DNA of 26,626 nucleotides from a virus: positions 1-26,626 of the IMG/VR virus record IMGVR_UViG_3300035188_001367, one strand, 5' to 3'. Numbering within the stretch: position 1 is the stretch's first letter; the number at the start of each line of letters is the position of its first letter. Shown here one piece after another: positions 7,396 through 14,301 of this stretch. Both the position numbers and the translations under genes were made by a program. The notes under the pieces were generated by a model. The model had not been told where the DNA came from. It searched no databases and saw nothing but the letters and a program-made list of their open reading frames with translations.

Positions 7396-8331
7396 ATGAG
7401 CCACCGAATGGACGACGCCTACCAGAGTGGGGCGTTCCTGGCCGACCAGCTGCAGCACATCATTCCTGGTGTGCTGCGCAAACCCTATGCCGAAATCGTT
7501 TACCCCAGGATTTGCCCGGTCAGCTTCGAGGTGAACCCCGGCGCCACGTCGATCAAGCGCACCCTGTGGGATCGCACCGGCGCCTTTGATCTGATCGCTG
7601 ATGCGGCCGACGATTTGCCCCGCTCCGGCGTGAAGGTGGGTGAGATCGTCAACGAGATCCGCGAGTTCGGCGGCTCGTTCGACTACACCCAGGGCGAGCT
7701 GCTGGCCGCAAAGATGGCCGGCGTCAACCTCACCAACGAGAAGGCCGAAGCGGCTCGCGACGCCTACGAGCGCCGCAACAACACCACCTGTCTGTTTGGC
7801 CGGGCCGGCACCGGCCTGCGGGGCATGCTCAACCACCCGGCCATCGATCGTGTGGTGGTGACGGGCAACAACAGCGACGCCTGGTTCAACGACCCCAACA
7901 CCACCCCCCAGCAGATGCTTGATCTGCTGAACTTCGGCGTCACTCAGATGCGGGCCAACTCCAAGCAGATGGAGGAGCCGGATTCCGTGCTGATGGCTGA
8001 ATCGGATCACCGCATCGCCTCCACCACCTGTCGTTCCTCCACCGACAACACCACGGTGCTGGAGCTGTTCCTGAAAATGAACCCGACCATCAAGTCGGTG
8101 GTGCCGATCAACGAGCTCGACCCGGCCAACAGCGGCGGCAACCTCAGCGCCCGGCGGATGCTGTTCTACCGAAAGGATCCGACCAAGGGGAAATTCCACA
8201 TCCCCCTGCCGCTCACCTTCCTGCCGCCTCAGCCGAAAAATCTGAAGTTCGTGGTGCCCGCGATGAGCAAACTCGGCGGATTCATCCCCGATTTCCCCCT
8301 GGCCTTCCTCTACATCCAGGACGGCGGCTGA
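7396..8331 (+). CDS. Major capsid protein (DUF2184 family)
   Basis: A 311-residue protein with the layout of the DUF2184 phage capsid family: an N-terminal arm (FLADQLQHIIPGVLRKPYAE), strand-rich early region (YPRICPVSFEVNPGATSIKR), then DDLPRSGVKVGEIVNEIREF, the long spine-like helix region with KAEAARDAYERRNNTTCLFG, and LRGMLNHPAI, a segment characteristic of this family. The C-terminal half contains the expected QQMLDLLNFGVTQMRANS and MAESDHRIAST. The fold is of the HK97 type and forms the icosahedral shell. Protease and cement genes precede it and connector genes follow, the standard order. No clear cleavage site could be placed by eye. Confidence 0.85.
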   Translation: MSHRMDDAYQSGAFLADQLQHIIPGVLRKPYAEIVYPRICPVSFEVNPGATSIKRTLWDRTGAFDLIADAADDLPRSGVKVGEIVNEIREFGGSFDYTQGELLAAKMAGVNLTNEKAEAARDAYERRNNTTCLFGRAGTGLRGMLNHPAIDRVVVTGNNSDAWFNDPNTTPQQMLDLLNFGVTQMRANSKQMEEPDSVLMAESDHRIASTTCRSSTDNTTVLELFLKMNPTIKSVVPINELDPANSGGNLSARRMLFYRKDPTKGKFHIPLPLTFLPPQPKNLKFVVPAMSKLGGFIPDFPLAFLYIQDGG

Positions 8332-8380
8332 TCCCCGCTGATCAGCCCCGCACCATTTCCCTGTTCCCCATCGGTTTTCC
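8332..8380 (+). promoter_or_regulatory. Pyrimidine-rich leader before the 171-residue gene
   Basis: About 37 of 49 bases are C or T, with a run of CCATCGGTTTTCC directly before ATG 8381 and no Shine-Dalgarno. It is the third such leader in succession. Confidence 0.4.
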
Positions 8381-8896
8381 ATGACCACCACCCCCACCAA
8401 ACTCATCAGCAAGCCCCAGGCCGAGCCCGCCGAGGACCAACCGGAGGCCGGCGAGCTGGTGGTCTCCGTCCAACCGGAGGCCGGCGAGCTGGCGGTGATC
8501 TTCACCCCCGAGCTGAACGAGGCCTGTCTCCAGAGCTGCCGTGGCGGCGCCATCGCCTGGGCGTTCGGGCCCGTCGCCAATCCCACCACTCTCCGGATCA
8601 ACCCGGGCCTCAACGCCCCGGTGCCCCGCAAGCTGTGGGAGCAGGCCAAGCCCCGCCCCGACACCCAAGAGCTGATGGGCCGCGGCCTGATCCAAGAGAT
8701 CGAGCTCACCGATGGCGCCACCACTGCCGACGGCGAGGTGTCGTTGGCCGCCGTGCCCAATGCGGTGGCCATCCGACTGATCTACGGCTGCCGCAACACC
8801 GAGCAGCTGGAGCAGTGGCTGCGCAAGGAAGACCGGCAGGTGGTGCGCGAGAAGCTCGCCACCCGCGTGAAAGAGCTCCTCGACGGCCGGCCCTGA
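8381..8896 (+). CDS. Hypothetical head/connector-region protein
   Basis: A 171-residue protein between the major capsid and the DUF4054-like connector. The first 35 residues are Pro/Glu-rich and contain a duplicated 11-residue unit (QPEAGEL at residues 20 and 31). The middle holds a compact region with TTLRINPGLNAPVPRKLWEQ, and the C-terminal part (RLIYGCRNTEQLEQWLRKED then RQVVREKLATRVKELLDG) is strongly helical. I do not recognise the family with certainty; proteins at this place in related phages are usually annotated only as hypothetical. It may help capsid vertex or connector assembly. No membrane or export signal is seen. Confidence 0.6.
   Translation: MTTTPTKLISKPQAEPAEDQPEAGELVVSVQPEAGELAVIFTPELNEACLQSCRGGAIAWAFGPVANPTTLRINPGLNAPVPRKLWEQAKPRPDTQELMGRGLIQEIELTDGATTADGEVSLAAVPNAVAIRLIYGCRNTEQLEQWLRKEDRQVVREKLATRVKELLDGRP
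8438..8503 (+). repeat. Two 33-bp in-frame tandem repeats
   Basis: Units 8438-8470 and 8471-8503 are identical over the first 22 bases (QPEAGEL) and diverge at the end (VVSV versus AVIF). They duplicate 11 codons in the disordered N-terminus of the protein. Confidence 0.85.
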
Positions 8897-8898
8897 CC

Positions 8899-9207
8899 AT
8901 GGCAATCCCCACCCTCTCCGAGTTGCTCGACCGCTTTCCTGAGCTGGAGGTGCACACGCACGCCCAGCTGGAGGCGGCGCTGGCCACCGCCGGCCGGCGC
9001 TGCAGCGAAGCGGTGTGGGGAGACCTGCATGGTGATGGGGTGGGCCTGTTTGCCGCCCATCTGATCGCCTGCCGGGTGCGGGAGGTGGGCGCCCAGGTGG
9101 GCCAGGCGCCGCCTTCCGCCGGCAGCGGCCTGGAGGCCACCCACTACGGCCAGCAGTTTGCCGAGCTGCAGGCCTGCCTACCGCTCACCTGCGGCTTCAT
9201 GGTCTGA
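8899..9207 (+). CDS. Head-tail connector (DUF4054-like adaptor)
   Basis: A 102-residue protein from ATG 8899, two bases after the preceding stop. A longer in-frame reading from 8635 would sit inside the upstream gene and is rejected. The sequence has the DUF4054 layout: LLDRFPEL at the start, a helical core (LEAALATAGRRCSEAVWGD), a central helix LFAAHLIACRVREVG, a short Gly/Ser loop, and the closing THYGQQFAELQACLPLTCGFMV, close to the TPYGQQ..L....GGF signature. In related phages this protein forms the adaptor ring that joins portal and tail, like gp6 of HK97. Position after the capsid gene supports this. Confidence 0.65.
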   Translation: MAIPTLSELLDRFPELEVHTHAQLEAALATAGRRCSEAVWGDLHGDGVGLFAAHLIACRVREVGAQVGQAPPSAGSGLEATHYGQQFAELQACLPLTCGFMV

Positions 9208-9211
9208 TCTG

Positions 9212-9613
9212 ATGAGCACTCCCCAGCCCGCCAGCGCCTACGGCAACCTCGCCACCGCCACCCTGGCGTTCGAGGTGGCCGGCGCCACCCTCACCGAGGA
9301 TCCGGAAACCGGCAACCAGGTGGCAGCCACCGAGACGCTCCACTACCTGGCGGCGCTGCGCCTCAACCGCGGCCGCTGGGAGAAGCAGGTGGGCGTCGAT
9401 GAGACCACATTCCCCTGCACCGGCCGGCTGCTGAGTCCCGCCACCCTCGATCCGCGGATTGTGAGCGGCAGCAAGGCCGCGGCGGTAATCAACGGCCGCC
9501 GCGGCCGCTTCGAGCTGCAGGAAGACCTGGGGGCGCCGGTGGGGGCCATGCCGCTCCTGCGCCAGCAGATCAACGGCACCTTTCGGGTGACGGGAGGCCG
9601 TGGCAATGGCTGA
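9212..9613 (+). CDS. Hypothetical neck protein, possible head-closure (stopper) protein
   Basis: A 133-residue protein from ATG 9212, four bases after the previous gene; the in-frame extension to 9158 lies inside that gene. It is beta-rich, with TATLAFEVAGATLTEDPETG, an Arg-rich strand RLNRGRWEKQVG, and ALLSP-like turns, ending in a Gly/Arg-rich tail. By order it stands where lambda FII or HK97 gp7 stoppers are found, between adaptor and tail completion genes. I cannot confirm the fold from the sequence alone. The 3' end overlaps the next start by 8 bases. Confidence 0.55.
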   Translation: MSTPQPASAYGNLATATLAFEVAGATLTEDPETGNQVAATETLHYLAALRLNRGRWEKQVGVDETTFPCTGRLLSPATLDPRIVSGSKAAAVINGRRGRFELQEDLGAPVGAMPLLRQQINGTFRVTGGRGNG

Positions 9614-10127
9614 GCAGGGAATGGATCAGCAGCTTCTGCGCGGGGTGGTGGGTGAGCAGGGAATGGATCAGCAGCTTCTGCGCGGGGTGGTGGGTGAGGC
9701 CTGGGGCCGCTTCAGCACGTTTGTGGATTCGGAGCTCACGAGGCACATCACCGAGCCGAAATGGGACTGGCCGAGTGGGGAAAGCCCCCGCGACATCGTG
9801 GACATCGGCGACCTGCGCAAGTCGCAGGAGATGGCAATCAACCCCCGCCCGGGGGTGATGGAAACGAAATTCCGCTGGACTGCCCCCCATGCCCCTGCGG
9901 TGCACGACGGCGCCGTCTACAAGGCCAATGACAGCGAGGGGCAGCCCCGCACCAGGCCGGCCCGGCCCTGGACGCGGGAGCTGCAGCGCGAGCGCGTGAA
10001 GCTGCAGCGCGCCTTCCAGTTGCACTTCACCCTTTCGGCCAAGCGCCGGGGCCTGGGCGGCACCCGCCGTGGTGGCGCCGCTCCGGCGGGGCCCTCGGCC
10101 CTGCCGCCGGCTGGAGGTGCAGCATGA
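9606..10127 (+). CDS. Hypothetical tail completion protein (lambda Z / HK97 gp10 position)
   Basis: A 173-residue protein from ATG 9606, which overlaps the upstream stop (ATGGCTGA). It begins with a perfect in-frame duplication of 14 residues (EQGMDQQLLRGVVG twice). The core contains LTRHITEPKWDWPSGESPRDIVDIGDLRKSQ and an Arg/Lys-rich helix TRELQRERVKLQRAFQLHF; the C-terminus is a Gly/Ala/Pro-rich disordered tail. Proteins of this size with a DIVDTGxLxxS-like segment occur at the tail completion position in siphoviruses, where they help close the tail end. Assignment rests on this motif and on order, so it is tentative. It overlaps the next gene by ATGA (10124-10127). Confidence 0.55.
   Translation: MAEQGMDQQLLRGVVGEQGMDQQLLRGVVGEAWGRFSTFVDSELTRHITEPKWDWPSGESPRDIVDIGDLRKSQEMAINPRPGVMETKFRWTAPHAPAVHDGAVYKANDSEGQPRTRPARPWTRELQRERVKLQRAFQLHFTLSAKRRGLGGTRRGGAAPAGPSALPPAGGAA
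9612..9695 (+). repeat. Perfect 42-bp tandem duplication
   Basis: Bases 9612-9653 and 9654-9695 are identical over all 42 positions, adding 14 codons at the N-terminus of the protein. No mismatch at third positions means a very recent event, or an assembly artefact. Confidence 0.95.
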
Positions 10128-10561
10128 CCCAGGCTCGCTGCCAGGTGGAGCTGGGCGCGAGCCTGCGGCAGGTGGCCGATGAGCTGCGCATGCTGTTTGG
10201 CCCACTGTTGGGTCAGTACCACCGTTCTGAAGGCCCGCCGATTCAGGCCTTCTGGACGGTGGGCAAGGGGCAGGTGCGGCCCAGCTACAACGCTACCGGC
10301 ATCGAGGCGGTGCTCACCGAGGCCCCAGAGCGCGAGCTGCTGGGTGCCGCCACGCGCACCATGGCCACGATGCGCACCTGGACGGTGACCTTCACCCAGT
10401 TCGATACCAGCAGCAACCTCGAGGCGGTGCGGCTGCTGGCGTTCCGCGCCTGGCCCACCGCCCAGCAACGTCACCAGCCACAAACTGATGACACCTACGA
10501 GCGGCTCATCGTGGAGCTGCCCGATCCCGTCTACATCGCCTCCCTGGCAGCCTCCGGCTGA
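10124..10561 (+). CDS. Hypothetical protein at the tail-terminator position
   Basis: A 145-residue protein that starts in an ATGA overlap with the previous gene and lies directly before the tail tube gene. It combines a helix-rich N-terminus (LRQVADELRMLFGPLL) with a beta-rich centre (MATMRTWTVTFTQFDTSSN) and a helix (LEAVRLLAFRAWP), ending in strands (YERLIVELPDPVYIA). An alpha/beta protein of about 130-150 residues just before the tail tube gene is the position of the tail terminator (lambda gpU), which caps the tail tube. Sequence similarity to gpU is not evident by eye, so the role is positional inference. Confidence 0.55.
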   Translation: MTQARCQVELGASLRQVADELRMLFGPLLGQYHRSEGPPIQAFWTVGKGQVRPSYNATGIEAVLTEAPERELLGAATRTMATMRTWTVTFTQFDTSSNLEAVRLLAFRAWPTAQQRHQPQTDDTYERLIVELPDPVYIASLAASG

Positions 10562-10623
10562 CAGCCACGGGCTGCACAGCGGCCGTTTCTCTCCCTTCCC
10601 CCGACCCCTTCAAGGACCCCACC

Positions 10624-11634
10624 ATGACTGATACCGCGATCGGGCAGAGCTTTGTCAAGGCGCACCGCAGTGTGCTGCTGATGACCCCCCTGCGCGCCCC
10701 CTGCCGCTATTTCGCCACGCGCGATGAGTCCGGCTTCATCACACGCCCCACCCTCGATCCTGGCGACTGGGCCCGGGAGCTGCAGACCGTCAAACAGGTG
10801 TCGTTCAATGTCGACAACAACGATCGGGAGTTTCGCCTGATCGGTGACGAAGGCTGGAGCGATTCGGTGACCACCGGCAGCAAGGTGAGCGCCTCGTTCG
10901 ACACCTTCTTCTCCAAGCTGATCGTGCAGGGCGCCGCTGGTGGCTGCCCTGAGTTCCGCGGCGACTACTCCGAGGAGTTCGCCATTGTTGAGCAGGCCCG
11001 CTACGACACCGACTCGGAAGTGTTCGTGGAGATGTTCAAGGAGCTGGGCCGCGCTGGCGGCAACACCGGCGACTACATCTACGACTACGCCTGTTTCAAC
11101 GCTGCGCTGCGCAACTACAAGGAGCCCCAGGCCGCCGAAGACCTGATCAACGTCACCTTCGATGGCATGAGCCGCGGCCGCGCGGTGTTCGGCCGTTTCA
11201 ACGCCGGCAGCGCGCCGCTGGCCACCGGTGCGGTCCAGAGCGTGATCCTCAGCACGGCCCCCTCCAGCGGCAGCCGTCGCTATGCGGTGGTGCCGGCCGA
11301 CAACGGCACGGCGGTGGTGGTAGGCAACAACCTGACCGTGACCTACACCAGCGATGGCACCGCTCCGCTCACCCAGCTGGCGCTGGGCGCGGCCGATGGC
11401 AGCGGCTTCCGCCTCGAGGTGGCCAGCTCCGGCGTTCGAGTGCCGGCGGTGGTGACCCTGGCTGGTGGTGTGGTGACGATCAACCCCTCCGCCGACCTGG
11501 CGGCCGCCACCATCTACCGCCTGGTGGTGCGCGACGGGGCGATCACCCAGGCCGTCAATGCCACCCTGGTGGCCGATGCCGCCGGCATCCGCCGGCCGCT
11601 GGCAGGCTTCTCTACCACCTTCCGCACCGCCTGA
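10624..11634 (+). CDS. Major tail tube protein with C-terminal Ig-like domain
   Basis: A 336-residue protein with an AAGGA ribosome-binding site about 8 bases before ATG 10624. Residues 1-195 are the tube domain: FITRPTLDPGDWARELQTVKQ near the start, VSASFDTFFSKLIVQG, and the DLINVTFDGMSRGRAVFGRF segment. Residues about 207-336 form an Ig-like domain of the SbsA/Big_5 type, with AVQSVILSTAPSSGS at its start and IYRLVVRDGAI near its end. The two-part layout matches lambda gpV, in which the Ig-like domain decorates the outside of the tail tube and may bind cell surfaces. Tail tube subunits stack as hexamers around the tape measure. The next genes in tail order (chaperone, tape measure) are now separated from it by a transposon. 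Confidence 0.75.
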   Translation: MTDTAIGQSFVKAHRSVLLMTPLRAPCRYFATRDESGFITRPTLDPGDWARELQTVKQVSFNVDNNDREFRLIGDEGWSDSVTTGSKVSASFDTFFSKLIVQGAAGGCPEFRGDYSEEFAIVEQARYDTDSEVFVEMFKELGRAGGNTGDYIYDYACFNAALRNYKEPQAAEDLINVTFDGMSRGRAVFGRFNAGSAPLATGAVQSVILSTAPSSGSRRYAVVPADNGTAVVVGNNLTVTYTSDGTAPLTQLALGAADGSGFRLEVASSGVRVPAVVTLAGGVVTINPSADLAAATIYRLVVRDGAITQAVNATLVADAAGIRRPLAGFSTTFRTA

Positions 11635-11662
11635 TCACCAGGCCGCGGCCGCCAGAGCAAAG

Positions 11663-11688
11663 AGAGGGGCCCGGCGGGGCCCTTTTTT
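11663..11688 (+). terminator. Rho-independent terminator after the tail tube gene
   Basis: Stem GGGCCC (11667-11672), loop GGCG, stem GGGCCC (11677-11682), then six T (11683-11688); A/G bases before the stem can pair with the Ts and lengthen it. Terminating between tail tube and tail chaperone is unusual for a late operon, and fits an accessory region inserted here. The transposon landed in its T-tract. Confidence 0.85.
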
Positions 11689-11691
11689 ATT
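11684..11691. repeat. Left 8-bp target site duplication
   Basis: TTTTTATT lies directly outside the left inverted repeat and is repeated exactly outside the right one (14302-14309). Confidence 0.95.
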
Positions 11692-11715
11692 GGGCATTAT
11701 GTACTTGACAAACAC
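11692..11715 (+). repeat. Left terminal inverted repeat
   Basis: 24 bp matching the right end with a single C/T mismatch at position 4. It contains ACTTGACAAACAC, so both element ends carry an inward-facing TTGACA. Confidence 0.95.
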
Positions 11716-11730
11716 AGGCGATTGGCGGCT

Positions 11731-11916
11731 TCAGCGCCCTGCTCCTTCGGCTGGGGAGCGCTTATCATTGTCTTCTTTAATTTGATCATCTTTCGATACT
11801 ATAGCCTTTAAGGAAGCAATAAAAAGCTCAGGGCTATCCATTCCCCCGGCAATCTTTGCCGCTTCACGAAAACGGTCTGATTGAGCTTGGGTCACCTTTG
11901 GATCTTCCTTATTCAT
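11731..11916 (-). CDS. Small transposon cargo protein
   Basis: A 61-residue protein, last of the cargo genes, starting in an ATGA overlap with the PIN gene stop (11913-11916). The sequence DPKVTQAQSDRFREAAKIAG followed by SPELFIASLKAIV gives two helices, and the C-terminus is highly charged. It resembles a class of small uncharacterised bacterial proteins that I cannot name with a function. Overlap with the PIN gene suggests coordinated synthesis, and a small acidic/basic helical protein next to a PIN nuclease could be an antitoxin-like partner; that is speculation. The stop lies only 15 bases from the left inverted repeat. Confidence 0.65.
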   Translation of the reverse strand: MNKEDPKVTQAQSDRFREAAKIAGGMDSPELFIASLKAIVSKDDQIKEDNDKRSPAEGAGR

Positions 11917-12506
11917 AGGAATAACAATGGATTAGGGTGTGCTGGCGTAACACGCTTGAGACCAATAGCCTTACCCACTAATTCTTTCTGCTCATTGGTT
12001 ACCCTACCCAGGCTTCCACACCATTCCTCATAGCCCAGCAAAGGCACCGTTCTTCGCCCCTCGCTTCTGCTTTTCCCTTTGTCATAAGTGTGGAACTCAG
12101 TGAGCTTTTCACCAGTGCCTTCAACGTAAATTGCTGTTGCCAACATAATGGCATCGACAGTACCCAATGGTCGTTCTCCTGGTTTTCTCTCCGATCCATT
12201 CTTTACATATTTCACTGATCGGAGGAGCGCGGCAATTCTCATGATTATGTCATTGGGCGAAACACACACAACACTGCCTTCTATAGCTGCGAAAACCTGT
12301 GAGATATTCTTCCTTTCGCCCTTCTTCTCAATATTTCCGGCCACCTCTGCATATATGAGAGTAGAGGAGTATATAGTTATTAGTCCGCTTTTTGCCTCTT
12401 CTAGAAATTGCCCAATGCTTTCCAAGTTACCGTTATCCCTGGCCTCATTGTGAAGCCAAGCAAGAAAAATGCACGAGTCCCAAAAATACGAGGTGTTCTT
12501 ACTCAT
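11913..12506 (-). CDS. PIN-domain nuclease, transposon cargo
   Basis: A 197-residue protein, taking ATG 12506 as start because it overlaps the upstream stop (ATGAGTAA), the usual coupled arrangement; in-frame starts further upstream would extend it by 14 residues. The four acidic residues of a PIN active site are all present: Asp10 in FWDSCIF, Glu54 in IYAEVAG, Asp118 in GTVDAIMLATAI, and Asp142 in FHTYDKG. The DAxxLATA and TxD motifs are typical. PIN proteins are metal-dependent RNases, most often toxins of toxin-antitoxin pairs such as VapC, and sometimes RNA-processing or defence nucleases. At 197 residues it is longer than most VapC toxins (about 130), with an extra C-terminal segment of about 45 residues. 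Both genes beside it are cargo of the same element. Confidence 0.8.
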   Translation of the reverse strand: MSKNTSYFWDSCIFLAWLHNEARDNGNLESIGQFLEEAKSGLITIYSSTLIYAEVAGNIEKKGERKNISQVFAAIEGSVVCVSPNDIIMRIAALLRSVKYVKNGSERKPGERPLGTVDAIMLATAIYVEGTGEKLTEFHTYDKGKSRSEGRRTVPLLGYEEWCGSLGRVTNEQKELVGKAIGLKRVTPAHPNPLLFL

Positions 12507-13326
12507 TATCATCCCATACGCTCTTGTCTGGGACTCCAGAGAAAACACCTCGCCAATTAACTAAATCTCCTGTGAGTGGTATCAGGCTGAGCTTATCGAG
12601 CTCAATGCGAGTGGGCAGAAGATTTGTGCCATCGTAAAAACAGGTTCCGTAAGCTCTAACTCTCTCGCCAAACTTGGAACGATGTTTCGCAAGATCAGCA
12701 CGCTTGATAATACATTCAATTATTGCAGAGCCTGGACCGACAGAAAGCCCTCCAACGATATAACTTCCTTGTTCTGGATCATCAAGGAGCTTAAGCCTCC
12801 CAACAAAGTCGCCGATAGATTTGCCCTTGAAATAAGCAAGAGTTTGATCTTCGGGAGATTTGGCTTCGGCCAATAAACGCTTGGCTTGCCTATAAAGATA
12901 GCCATCGATGAGCAAAGGATCGTCGTCTCCGCACTTAAGCTCGCCCTTGGCAAAATCATCGCCACATCCATCGGCAAGGTCTCTAACAGTTGCTGCCAAA
13001 GCAAGGTCGTCTTGATTGGCAATGCCATCGTGAATCCGATGTATCCCATGCCGGAACGTTCGTATGCTTCGCTTTACAGGGCCGTCATTGCGGCGATGCC
13101 TGCCAATCTCCCGCTCCTCAATAGTTACTTTTGCGCTGCTTTTTTCTAAGTTAGAGATTAGGAAATCATGCCTGACCCTTCCATTGGCGTGAGTGTCAGC
13201 GACTTTCAACGCCTTAAGTAGTATCTGGAACTTTTTGGAAAATACGTCGGCCCTGACCTTCCGGTTGTCACCTTCTAGTCCGTATATTGTGAAAACAAGT
13301 TTTTCAGTGTTTTCAATCTGTTCCAC
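12499..13326 (-). CDS. Unknown transposon cargo protein, 275 residues
   Basis: Starts at GTG (13324-13326). An AAGGAGG sequence lies about 12 bases upstream (13339-13345 on + coordinates), a longer spacing than usual. The gene follows the transposase after 36 bases and overlaps the PIN gene by 8 bases. I do not recognise a family. The N-terminus (LVFTIYGLEGDNRKVRADVF) looks like a small beta-rich domain followed by a helix (KKFQILLKALKVAD) and SSAKVTIEEREI. A basic patch GRHRRNDGPVKRSIRTFRHG at about 77-96 could bind nucleic acid. The C-terminal half has LAYFKGKSIGDFVGRLKLL and a mixed alpha/beta end. Being coupled to a PIN nuclease suggests a partner or regulator, for example an antitoxin or sensor, but that is inference. 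Confidence 0.65.
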   Translation of the reverse strand: MEQIENTEKLVFTIYGLEGDNRKVRADVFSKKFQILLKALKVADTHANGRVRHDFLISNLEKSSAKVTIEEREIGRHRRNDGPVKRSIRTFRHGIHRIHDGIANQDDLALAATVRDLADGCGDDFAKGELKCGDDDPLLIDGYLYRQAKRLLAEAKSPEDQTLAYFKGKSIGDFVGRLKLLDDPEQGSYIVGGLSVGPGSAIIECIIKRADLAKHRSKFGERVRAYGTCFYDGTNLLPTRIELDKLSLIPLTGDLVNWRGVFSGVPDKSVWDDNE

Positions 13327-13362
13327 TTTCCAATCATGCCTCCTTATTAGTTGATTTATATG

Positions 13363-14241
13363 TTAGGCGCTTGCCAGCCATACCGCGCAACGCGGCGTGC
13401 TCCGCTCATGGTCTGTAATGCCAAGCTTGGCTCGCTGGTTGTACCTAAAGTCAAACTCTGCAACATACCGATGCAAGTGCTTCTCGGCACAATGCTGGTA
13501 GACGCCTTTCATGCCCCGCTTGAACACGCTGTAGAAGCCCTCGACAGTGTTGGTGTGGACCTTGCCACGCCCCCACTCATACTGGCTGTGACTGACGTAA
13601 CCATGGCCGGCGAAGTGCATGCCTAGGCTCTTGTACTGCCCAGCCTCGTCGGTCATGACCTCAGTGCTGGGATGCACGTTCGCCTGGATGATGGGAAGCA
13701 GATCAGCCGCCTTGGTCCCGTCAACATGGAAGGACCGGGCGGACCCCCCGCGCTGAACAAGGGTTAGAACAGCATTTTTGTGCGAGTAGCCACGCTTTGG
13801 CTTGTGACCAATCTTGCGACCAATGAAAGTTTCGTCTATTTCAACGACAGCACCCTCCCCTCCAATGGGCGGCAGGGTGCCGCCTTTCATTGCCTCCCGA
13901 ACGCGATGAGTCATGAACCACGCCGTCTTGTATTGAACTCCGAGTACGCGCATAAGTTGGTGGCTGCTGATTCCCTTCTTACTGCAACACATTAAATAGA
14001 TTGCTTGAAGCCAGAGATTAAGTGGAACATGGCTGCTCTCAAAGAGTGTTCCCACCTTCACAGTAAATTGACGCTTGCACGGTCCACAGCGCCATAGACC
14101 CTTTCGCCCACCCTTGACGGGCGTAATGCGCCCCTTGCCGCTGCAGCGTGGGCAGACAGGGCCGTTGGGCCAAAGAACGCGCTCAAGCTCCGCAAACGCA
14201 GCCGCTTCGTCGTGGAAATATGGTGCGGAAAGAATGGACAT
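13363..14241 (-). CDS. IS1595-family (ISXO2-like) transposase
   Basis: A 292-residue protein reading leftward from ATG 14239-14241, with GAGGAG six bases upstream. Residues 30-55 form a zinc ribbon (Cys30, Cys33, Cys52, Cys55: CPRC and CGPC). The catalytic core follows: Asp136 in VEIDETFIG, Asp198 in MTDEAGQY, and Asn231 in NTVEGFYSVFKRG with Lys241. A DDN(K) set in place of DDE is described for several IS1595 subgroups. The Tyr/Phe-rich end (YVAEFDFRYNQR) is also typical. Length is normal for the family and no frameshift is seen, so it is likely active. It cuts and pastes or copies the element between 8-bp target duplications. Confidence 0.93.
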   Translation of the reverse strand: MSILSAPYFHDEAAAFAELERVLWPNGPVCPRCSGKGRITPVKGGRKGLWRCGPCKRQFTVKVGTLFESSHVPLNLWLQAIYLMCCSKKGISSHQLMRVLGVQYKTAWFMTHRVREAMKGGTLPPIGGEGAVVEIDETFIGRKIGHKPKRGYSHKNAVLTLVQRGGSARSFHVDGTKAADLLPIIQANVHPSTEVMTDEAGQYKSLGMHFAGHGYVSHSQYEWGRGKVHTNTVEGFYSVFKRGMKGVYQHCAEKHLHRYVAEFDFRYNQRAKLGITDHERSTPRCAVWLASA

Positions 14242-14247
14242 GGCTTT

Positions 14248-14288
14248 CTCCTCGCCTTCAACCTAGTAAGTCACGGCGTGTTTGTCAA
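14248..14288 (-). promoter_or_regulatory. Transposase promoter and ribosome-binding site
   Basis: On the reverse strand, TTGACA (14283-14288) lies inside the right inverted repeat and is followed after 17 bases by TAGGTT (14260-14265), then GAGGAG (14248-14253). The -35 is perfect and the -10 weak. A promoter overlapping the transposase-binding end would be self-limiting, since bound transposase would block it. Confidence 0.5.
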
Positions 14289-14301
14289 GTACATAATACC
14301 C
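14278..14301 (-). repeat. Right terminal inverted repeat
   Basis: The 24-bp reverse complement of the left end, with one mismatch, ending in CCC at 14301, directly before the target duplication. Confidence 0.95.

Larger units (their letters stand above)
11692..14301 (-). mobile_element. Complete IS1595-family transposon with three cargo genes
   Basis: The element is 2,610 bp. Its ends are 24-bp inverted repeats with one mismatch (11692-11715, 14278-14301), beginning GGGCATTATG and GGGTATTATG. It is flanked by a perfect 8-bp target duplication, the length used by the IS1595 family. All four genes read leftward: transposase (13363-14241), a 275-residue protein, a PIN-domain protein and a 61-residue protein. 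Typical IS1595-family insertion sequences are much shorter, and some subgroups are known to carry passenger genes. The cargo part is clearly AT-richer than the phage genes around it. Intact ends, intact target duplication and an intact transposase suggest a recent insertion. Confidence 0.93.

Noticed and set aside
7327-8772. Reverse-strand open frame (481 codons)
   Set aside because: Antisense to the major capsid gene, with no start signal or domain.
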